Shown piece after piece: positions 39,013 through 47,968 of a DNA stretch of 47,968 nucleotides (within the stretch, counting starts at the first letter, position 1; each line of letters begins with the position of its first letter). Position numbers and translations under genes: made by a program. The DNA is taken from positions 1-47,968 of the forward strand of contig CAIYPF010000007.1 in NCBI GenBank assembly GCA_903928015.1, given 5' to 3'. The DNA is from an uncultured Gammaproteobacteria bacterium (GTDB lineage: Bacteria > Pseudomonadota > Gammaproteobacteria > Pseudomonadales > UBA5518). The notes beneath the pieces are model-generated. The model was not told the DNA's origin, did no database searches, and saw only the letters and a program-made list of their open reading frames with translations.

Positions 39013-39393
39013 ATTGCCAGCAATAAAGGTCTGCAGCGCCCGCCACTAGGAAGGGTGCTTGCCGCGGACGCATTGCTTCTCTTGCTGATGGTCGCTGTAG
39101 CGTGGTGCTTCGATGCAGCCATGGCCCGGTCCGTCCTCCTTGGGGGGTTGATCTTCCTGCTGCCGCAGGCCTGGTTTACCTGGCGGGCTTTTCGCGTCAG
39201 GGGCGCGGCGGCGGCACAAGCGGTGGTGCAGGGCTTTTACCGTGCCGAGGCAGGTAAGTTCCTGATGGTGACGGCCGGTTTTGCGCTGGCCTTCAACCTC
39301 GCAGGGCCGCTGCAGGCGCAATGGTTGTTTGGTTCGTATGTGCTGATGTTTTTGCTGAACAGTGTGCTGCTTGCCCGTTCGGGCGCAGTCTGA
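39013..39393 (+). CDS. atpI: ATP synthase protein I (AtpI), start codon unusual
   Basis: Small membrane protein at the head of many atp operons, thought to help c-ring assembly. The frame has four hydrophobic helices, including LAADALLLLLMVAVAWCFDA, SVLLGGLIFLLPQAWFTWRAF and a final WLFGSYVLMFLLNSVLL, and the family's Ala/Gln-rich RGAAAAQAVVQGFYRAEAGKF written in part. No ATG/GTG/TTG is well placed. A TTG at 38920 lies upstream of the promoter, and a GTG at 39055 and ATG at 39085 are late. ATT at 39013 has AGGA 8 nt upstream, so I take it, with low certainty on the start (about 126 residues). Confidence 0.8.
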   Translation: MASNKGLQRPPLGRVLAADALLLLLMVAVAWCFDAAMARSVLLGGLIFLLPQAWFTWRAFRVRGAAAAQAVVQGFYRAEAGKFLMVTAGFALAFNLAGPLQAQWLFGSYVLMFLLNSVLLARSGAV

Positions 39394-40620
<1,227 letters not shown>

Positions 40621-40702
40621 TCAAAGAGTCGCGAATACCGGCTGCGCGCGCCTGCCATGGCCGCGCCGGCCGGTCGAGCCCATCGACCGCAGGAGTGATG
40701 GC

Positions 40703-41173
40703 ATGCACATCAATATGACGCTCATCGGCCAGTCGATCACCTTTCTGGTGTTCGTCTGGTTCTGCATGCAGTTCGTCTGGCCCGTGATCCGCAAGGCCAT
40801 GGACGAGCGCACGCAGCGCATCACCGACGGCCTTTCGGCCGCCGAGCGCGCCCAGAAAGACCTCACGCTGGCACAGGACAAGGTCGCGCAACAGCTGCGC
40901 GAAGCCAAGACCGAAGCCGCTTCGATCGTCGAGCAGGCCAACCGCCGTGCTGCGCAGATCGTTGACGAGGCCAAGAACAAGGCACGCGAGGAAGGCGATC
41001 GCATCAAGGCCGCAGCCCAGTCCGAGGTCGAGCAGGAGATGAACCGGGCCCGCGAGCAACTGCGCTCGCAGGTCGGCGCGCTGGCTGTTGCCGGTGCTTC
41101 CCGGATCCTCGGCAAGGCCGTAGACGCCAGCGCCCACCGTGAGCTGGTTGACCAGCTCGCAGCGGAACTCTGA
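40703..41173 (+). CDS. atpF: ATP synthase subunit b (Fo)
   Basis: Peripheral stalk subunit, 156 residues: one N-terminal membrane helix ([21 protein letters not shown] written in part) followed by a long charged helix rich in Ala, Glu, Lys and Arg that forms a right-handed coiled coil, ending in the delta-binding tail. The length equals that of E. coli subunit b. It lies 11 bp before atpH. Confidence 0.97.
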   Translation: MHINMTLIGQSITFLVFVWFCMQFVWPVIRKAMDERTQRITDGLSAAERAQKDLTLAQDKVAQQLREAKTEAASIVEQANRRAAQIVDEAKNKAREEGDRIKAAAQSEVEQEMNRAREQLRSQVGALAVAGASRILGKAVDASAHRELVDQLAAEL

Positions 41174-41184
41174 GGCCAGCCCCC

Positions 41185-41721
41185 ATGGCAGAACTGACCA
41201 CCCTGGCCCGACCCTACGCGCGGGCTGCCTTCGAGCACGCTCTCGCAGGTGGCGCTCTTGGCGCCTGGGCCGAGGCGCTGGCTACAGCCGCGGCCGTGGT
41301 AAGCGACGAGCGCGCGGCCCAGTTGCTCGGCTCGCCGTCCTGGACCGCAGCCCAGAAAGCCGACGCGCTCATCGACGTTTGTGGCGACGCCCTTCCCGAG
41401 CCCGTACAGAACTTCGTCCGCGTCCTCGCCGAGAACCGCCGCCTTGCCCTGTTGCCGCAGGTGCACGCGCTGTTCATGGCGCTGAAGGCACAGCAGGAGC
41501 GCGCGGTTGATCTGCGCCTCACCAGCGCCTTCGAAATCGACGCAGCCCAAGGTGCTCGTATCGCCGAGGCGCTGGGCCGCAAGCTACAGCGCGAAGTCCG
41601 CCTGAGCACCGATGTCGATGCCTCTCTTATTGGCGGTGTGATCATCCGCACCGATGACCTCGTGATCGACGGCTCGGTGCGTGGACGCCTCGCCAAGCTC
41701 TCCGAAGCAATGAATTCCTGA
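41185..41721 (+). CDS. atpH: ATP synthase subunit delta (F1)
   Basis: Links the b stalk to the top of F1, 178 residues. The start [20 protein letters not shown] is the family signature, followed by an all-helical N-terminal domain and the C-terminal stretch [21 protein letters not shown] and [15 protein letters not shown]. Length and position between atpF and atpA are canonical. Confidence 0.97.
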   Translation: MAELTTLARPYARAAFEHALAGGALGAWAEALATAAAVVSDERAAQLLGSPSWTAAQKADALIDVCGDALPEPVQNFVRVLAENRRLALLPQVHALFMALKAQQERAVDLRLTSAFEIDAAQGARIAEALGRKLQREVRLSTDVDASLIGGVIIRTDDLVIDGSVRGRLAKLSEAMNS

Positions 41722-41746
41722 CGGACCCTATCCAAGGAACCCCGAG

Positions 41747-43291
41747 ATGCAGCAACTCAACCCCGCCGAAATCAGCGAAATCATCAAGAGCCGCATCGAG
41801 CGCCTCGACGTCAGCGTGCAGGCGCGCAACGAGGGCACGGTCGTCAGCGTCTCGGACGGCATCGTCCGCATCCACGGCCTGGCCGAGGTGATGTACGGCG
41901 AGATGATCGAATTCCATGGCGGCGTCTACGGCCTCGCCCTCAACCTCGAGCGTGACTCGGTGGGCGCGGTTGTACTCGGCGAGTACAAAGGCCTTCAGGA
42001 AGGTCAGACCTGCCGCTGCACCGGCCGCGTGCTCGAGGTGCCGATCGGCCCCGCACTGCTCGGTCGTGTGGTCGATTCGCTGGGCAATCCGATCGACGGC
42101 AAGGGTCCGATCGCCTCGGACATCTTCGAGCCCATCGAAAAGGTGGCCCCGGGTGTTATCACCCGCCAAGGGGTGTCGCAGCCCGTACAGACCGGTCTCA
42201 AGGCCATCGACGCGATGGTGCCGGTAGGCCGCGGCCAGCGCGAACTGATCATCGGTGACCGCCAGATCGGCAAGACCGCGATCGCCATCGACGCGATCAT
42301 CAACCAGAAGGGCACCGGCGTTAAGTGCGTCTACGTGGCCATCGGCCAGAAGCAGTCCTCGATCGCCGCCGTGGTGCGCAAGCTCGAGGAGCACGGCGCC
42401 ATGGACCACACCACGGTCGTGGTGGCGAGCGCCTCCAACCCGGCCGCCATGCAGTACATCGCGCCCTTCGCGGGCTGCACCATGGGCGAGTACTACCGCG
42501 ACCGCGGTCAGGACGCCCTCATCATTTATGACGATCTCACCAAGCAGGCCTGGGCCTACCGCCAGATCTCGCTGCTGCTACGCCGCCCGCCGGGCCGCGA
42601 AGCCTACCCCGGCGACGTTTTCTATCTCCACTCGCGCCTGCTCGAGCGCGCTGCCCGCGTGAACGCCGACTACGTCGAGAAGTTCACCAACGGCGAGGTC
42701 AAGGGCCAGACCGGTTCGCTCACCGCCCTGCCGATCATCGAGACCCAGGCCGGTGACGTGTCTGCCTTCGTACCGACCAACGTGATCTCGATCACCGACG
42801 GCCAGATCTTCCTCGAGAGCAGCCTGTTCAACTCCGGTGTCCGCCCGGCCATGAACGCCGGCCTCTCGGTATCCCGAGTGGGTGGCGCGGCACAGACCAA
42901 TATCATCAAGAAGCTCGGTGGCGGTGTGCGACTCGCTCTCGCGCAGTACCGCGAGCTCGCGGCCTTCTCCCAGTTCGCATCGGATCTCGACGAAGCTACC
43001 CGCGCCCAGCTCGAGCACGGCCAGCGCGTCACCGAGCTGATGAAGCAGAAGCAGTACTCGCCGATGTCGGTGGCGCAGATGGGCGCATCGCTCTTCGCCG
43101 CCAACGAGGGTTACCTGAAGAACGTGGAAGTGAAGAAGGTCCTCGACTTCGAGGCAGCGCTTCATTCCTACATGGCCAGCGAACATGCCGAACTCATGAA
43201 TCAGGTCAACGAGACCGGCGCGTGGGACAAGGACATGGCGGCGAAATTCAAGTCGGCTCTCGACAGCTTCGTCGCGACGCAGGCCTGGTAA
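41747..43291 (+). CDS. atpA: ATP synthase subunit alpha (F1)
   Basis: Non-catalytic nucleotide-binding subunit of F1, 514 residues. The Walker A is [15 protein letters not shown], the phosphate-sensor arginine lies in [16 protein letters not shown] ([11 protein letters not shown]), and the family signature [14 protein letters not shown] is complete. The N-terminal [16 protein letters not shown] binds delta. It lies 25 bp after atpH and 21 bp before atpG. Confidence 0.99.
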   Translation: MQQLNPAEISEIIKSRIERLDVSVQARNEGTVVSVSDGIVRIHGLAEVMYGEMIEFHGGVYGLALNLERDSVGAVVLGEYKGLQEGQTCRCTGRVLEVPIGPALLGRVVDSLGNPIDGKGPIASDIFEPIEKVAPGVITRQGVSQPVQTGLKAIDAMVPVGRGQRELIIGDRQIGKTAIAIDAIINQKGTGVKCVYVAIGQKQSSIAAVVRKLEEHGAMDHTTVVVASASNPAAMQYIAPFAGCTMGEYYRDRGQDALIIYDDLTKQAWAYRQISLLLRRPPGREAYPGDVFYLHSRLLERAARVNADYVEKFTNGEVKGQTGSLTALPIIETQAGDVSAFVPTNVISITDGQIFLESSLFNSGVRPAMNAGLSVSRVGGAAQTNIIKKLGGGVRLALAQYRELAAFSQFASDLDEATRAQLEHGQRVTELMKQKQYSPMSVAQMGASLFAANEGYLKNVEVKKVLDFEAALHSYMASEHAELMNQVNETGAWDKDMAAKFKSALDSFVATQAW

Positions 43292-43312
43292 GCGGCTCAC
43301 GGGAGTTTCCCC

Positions 43313-45581
<2,269 letters not shown>

Positions 45582-45614
45582 TCGGCCACGGCACGCCAAC
45601 AGCAGGAAAGAGAC

Positions 45615-46043
45615 ATGGCCATGAGTGTTCACTGCGATATCGTCAGCGCCGAGCAGGCAATCTTCTCGGGTCTGGTCGAGCTGCTGGTGGCCCATGGCTC
45701 TCTGGGCGACCTCGGCGTTGGCCCCGGTCATGCTCCACTGCTCACTTCCCTCAAGCCGGGCCCGGTCCGGGTCAAGCTCCAGGGCGGTGAAGAGCAGATC
45801 TACTACGTGTCCGGCGGATTCCTCGAGGTCCAGTCCAGCACGATCACCGTGCTTGCCGATACTGCCGTGCGGGCAGACGACGTGGACGAAGCGGCAGCCA
45901 TCGAGGCCCAGAAAGCTGCCGAGGCTGCACTCAGCAATCAGGCCGGTGAGTTCGACTACGGCCGCGCCGCTGCCCAACTTGCAGAAGCTGCCGCGCAGCT
46001 GCGTACCGTTCAGGCACTGCGGAAGAAAATGGGCCGCGGCTGA
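45615..46043 (+). CDS. atpC: ATP synthase subunit epsilon (F1)
   Basis: Rotor subunit that couples F1 to the c ring and can inhibit hydrolysis. The 142 residues have the N-terminal beta sandwich ([59 protein letters not shown]) and a C-terminal two-helix Ala/Glu-rich segment. Two close ATGs (45615, 45621) are both possible starts. It ends the operon; a short GC hairpin CGCGGC-TGAG-GCCGCG overlaps the stop but has no T-run. Confidence 0.96.
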   Translation: MAMSVHCDIVSAEQAIFSGLVELLVAHGSLGDLGVGPGHAPLLTSLKPGPVRVKLQGGEEQIYYVSGGFLEVQSSTITVLADTAVRADDVDEAAAIEAQKAAEAALSNQAGEFDYGRAAAQLAEAAAQLRTVQALRKKMGRG

Positions 46044-46057
46044 GGCCGCGCCTCGGC

Positions 46058-46291
46058 TCAACCCGGAAACACAGCCTCCGCATCTTGCGCGCCGAGTACG
46101 CGATCCGCCCACGCGTCCAGTTCTGTTGCCTTGACGGAGCACAGGCGCTCCCGTCGAGACTCGGCTAGCCCTTCAGCCAATCCCTCAGCGAGCCCTGCCT
46201 CGACCGCCTCCCTCCGGAGCTGCTTCTCGTACATCATGGCGATCACGCGCCGAGTTGCCGGGTCCCAGCAGATCCGCCTACGGTTCGGCAC
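46058..46291 (-). pseudogene. Remnant resembling the C-terminus of Rpn/PD-(D/E)XK-family proteins
   Basis: A 77-residue minus-strand frame between atpC and glmU. It has MMYEKQLRREAVEAG, a tandem GLAEGLAEGLAE stretch and the end ELDAWADRVLGAQDAEAVF. This pattern (MYEKQ..., Glu/Gly-rich repeat, then 'L..W..RVL.A....EVF') is the usual tail of Rpn-like recombination-promoting nucleases and related DUF4351-type proteins, whose full length is ~250-300 residues. The nuclease domain is missing, so I take it as a fragment. A small functional gene cannot be excluded. Confidence 0.5.
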
Positions 46292-46369
46292 CCACCGCTG
46301 CCGTCGCGCGCAATTGGGCTATCCTTCCCGCTCACCGTATCGCCACTCGCCACAAAGGTCGGGCCACCC

Positions 46370-47734
46370 GTGACTCTCGACGTCGTGATCCTCGCAGCCG
46401 GTCAGGGCACGCGGATGAAATCCGCGCTTCCGAAGGTCCTGCACTCGCTGGCCGGGAAGCCCTTGCTGCAGCACGTCATCGATGCAGCCCTCGCACTGCG
46501 GCCCGAATGCCTGCATATCGTGATTGGCCATGGTGCCGAGCGCGTGAAGACGGGCGTCAGCGCACCGGCCGCGCGATGGGTACTGCAGGCAGAGCAACTT
46601 GGCACCGGCCACGCGCTCCAACAGGCGGCTCCTTCACTCACGGCAGGTGGGACCACTCTCATCCTCTACGGAGATGTCCCGCTGATTGGCCAGCAGAGTC
46701 TCGGCAGCTTGCTCGCCGCGGCCGCAAGCGGTGCCCTCGGCCTCCTCACCGTGGGGCTTGCCGACCCCACGGGTTACGGGCGCATCCTGCGTGATGCCCA
46801 AGGCAACGTCAGGGCGATTGTCGAGCACAAGGACGCATCAGACGCAGAGCGCGCGATCCGCGAGGTCAATACCGGCATCATGGCCGTGCCCACTTCCCGC
46901 CTCTGCGGGTGGCTCGATCAACTGCAGAACCACAACTCCCAGCGCGAGTACTACCTGACCGACATCATCGCGATGGCGGCTGGCAGTGGCGTTCGGGTCG
47001 AAGCCGTTACCGCTTCCGGTGAAACAGAAGTCGCCGGCGTGAACGATAGGGCACAACTCGCCACTCTCGAACGCGCGGCGCAGGCCGCCCGAGCACGGCA
47101 ACTGATGCTCGCCGGTGTCACTTTGCTTGATCCCGCGCGCATCGATATCCGCGGCAGCCTTCGCCACGGTACGGACGTGACCATCGACATCAACGTGATA
47201 CTCGAGGGCGACAACACCCTGGGCAGCGATGTCCGCATTGGCGCAGGCTGCGTGCTGAAGAACGTCGAGATCGGTGATGGCGTCACCATCCACCCGCACT
47301 CGGTGATCGAAGGCGCCCGCATCGCCGCTGGCTGCAGCGTGGGTCCCTTCGCGCGGCTGCGCCCTGGCACTCGCATGGGCGAAGGCGCGAAGATCGGAAA
47401 TTTCGTCGAAACCAAGAAGGCCGATATCGGCGCCCACAGCAAGATCAGCCACCTGAGCTACGTGGGTGACGCTGTGCTCGGCGAAGACGTGAATGTCGGC
47501 GCTGGCACCATCACCTGCAATTACGACGGTGCGAACAAATTCGAGACCCGCATCGGCGACGGTGCCTTCATCGGCTCCAACACTGCGCTGGTCGCACCCG
47601 TCACCGTGGGCGCGCACGCGACGATAGGCGCCGGTTCGGTCATCACGACGGCCGTCCCCGACAAGGCTCTCGCCGTTGCCCGCGGAAAACAGCGAAACAT
47701 CGACGGCTGGAAACGCCCGGAAAAGGAATCCTGA
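46370..47734 (+). CDS. glmU: Bifunctional GlcN-1-P acetyltransferase / GlcNAc-1-P uridyltransferase
   Basis: Makes UDP-GlcNAc, the precursor of peptidoglycan and lipopolysaccharide. The 454-residue protein begins at a GTG (46370). The N-terminal uridyltransferase domain has [20 protein letters not shown] and [10 protein letters not shown]. The C-terminal half is a left-handed beta-helix of hexapeptide repeats ending in the acetyltransferase region ([46 protein letters not shown]). Length and both domains are complete. It lies 2 bp before glmS. Confidence 0.98.
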   Translation: MTLDVVILAAGQGTRMKSALPKVLHSLAGKPLLQHVIDAALALRPECLHIVIGHGAERVKTGVSAPAARWVLQAEQLGTGHALQQAAPSLTAGGTTLILYGDVPLIGQQSLGSLLAAAASGALGLLTVGLADPTGYGRILRDAQGNVRAIVEHKDASDAERAIREVNTGIMAVPTSRLCGWLDQLQNHNSQREYYLTDIIAMAAGSGVRVEAVTASGETEVAGVNDRAQLATLERAAQAARARQLMLAGVTLLDPARIDIRGSLRHGTDVTIDINVILEGDNTLGSDVRIGAGCVLKNVEIGDGVTIHPHSVIEGARIAAGCSVGPFARLRPGTRMGEGAKIGNFVETKKADIGAHSKISHLSYVGDAVLGEDVNVGAGTITCNYDGANKFETRIGDGAFIGSNTALVAPVTVGAHATIGAGSVITTAVPDKALAVARGKQRNIDGWKRPEKES

Positions 47735-47736
47735 TC

Positions 47737-47968
47737 ATGTGCGGAATCGTCGGCGCGGTAGCCCAGCGGCAAGTGAGCGGCATATTGATCGAGGGCCTGC
47801 GGCGGCTCGAATACCGCGGATATGACTCAGCCGGCATGGCACTGCTGGATGCGCAGGGGACCATCGGCTGCACGCGGCGCGTGGGCAAGGTAGCGGCCTT
47901 GAGCGATAGCCTCGCCAGCCATCCTCTCGAAGGCACCATCGGCATTTCGCATACCCGTTGGGCCACCC
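47737..47968 (+). CDS. glmS: Glutamine-fructose-6-phosphate aminotransferase, N-terminal part (cut by window edge)
   Basis: First step of hexosamine synthesis. Only the first ~77 residues are inside the window. They are the Ntn-type glutaminase domain: [20 protein letters not shown] with the catalytic Cys exposed after Met removal, [18 protein letters not shown], and GISHTRWAT. It follows glmU by 2 bp, the classic glmUS pair for UDP-GlcNAc supply. Confidence 0.97.
   Translation, partial: MCGIVGAVAQRQVSGILIEGLRRLEYRGYDSAGMALLDAQGTIGCTRRVGKVAALSDSLASHPLEGTIGISHTRWAT

Overview
This GC-rich window is the replication-origin region of a gammaproteobacterial chromosome. The gene order (polA-znuACB; a cox cluster with Sco, SURF1 and CtaG; aroE-hemF-tsaC; dprA-lysM; def-fmt-rsmB; glyQS-plsC; gyrB-recF-dnaN-dnaA; rpmH-rnpA-yidD-yidC-mnmE; mnmG-rsmG-parAB; atpIBEFHAGDC; glmUS) is the origin neighbourhood known from Pseudomonas and its relatives. 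A marine Pseudomonadales/Cellvibrionales-type organism (for example Halieaceae) is my best guess; the exact taxon cannot be fixed by reading. Nearly every gene is recognisable housekeeping. I see no prophage, insertion sequence, CRISPR array, tRNA or rRNA gene.

Layout. (1) 1-3056: the start of polA, coupled to znuA on the minus strand, with znuC-znuB divergent. A 25-codon mini-ORF sits where zur stands in Pseudomonas. (2) 3061-10765: an aa3/caa3-type cytochrome c oxidase locus, mostly minus strand: coxB, coxA, ctaG, coxC, SURF1, a Sco-like CxxxC protein, ctaB and sco. A small plus-strand twin-membrane gene lies inside it. Heme A synthase (ctaA) is absent from the cluster. (3) 10948-16792: a minus-strand run, lysM-dprA-purE-tsaC-hemF-aroE-yheV, with several ATGA overlaps. 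Its aroE is fused in frame to a GNAT acetyltransferase domain. (4) 16977-23686: plus-strand def-fmt-rsmB and glyQ-glyS-plsC. (5) 23702-29788: minus-strand dnaA-dnaN-recF-gyrB. (6) 29789-30375: oriC, with DnaA boxes and AT-rich tracts. (7) 30376-34257: rpmH-rnpA-yidD-yidC-mnmE. (8) 34258-34623: a second non-coding stretch with DnaA-box-like 9-mers. (9) 34624-38902: mnmG-rsmG-parA-parB. (10) 38944-46043: the complete F1Fo ATP synthase operon. (11) 46058-46291: a small remnant resembling the tail of Rpn/PD-(D/E)XK-type proteins, then glmU and the start of glmS.

How the parts work together. DnaA acts at the oriC next to its own gene. ParA and ParB, about 7-8 kb to the right of oriC, should act on two perfect 16-bp parS palindromes that lie inside the recF reading frame to the left of oriC. 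Genes immediately flanking the origin are transcribed away from it, in line with replication. The cox and atp clusters together form the end of oxidative phosphorylation. rpmH-rnpA-yidD-yidC-mnmE, mnmG-rsmG, def-fmt-rsmB and glyQS serve translation and membrane insertion.

The points most worth a second look are the AroE-GNAT fusion, the parS sites embedded in recF, the origin-like second intergenic region, the missing ctaA, zur and gmhB genes with mini-ORFs in two of the gaps, the possible non-ATG/GTG/TTG start of atpI, and the structured leader of coxB. I found no clearly new multi-gene system.
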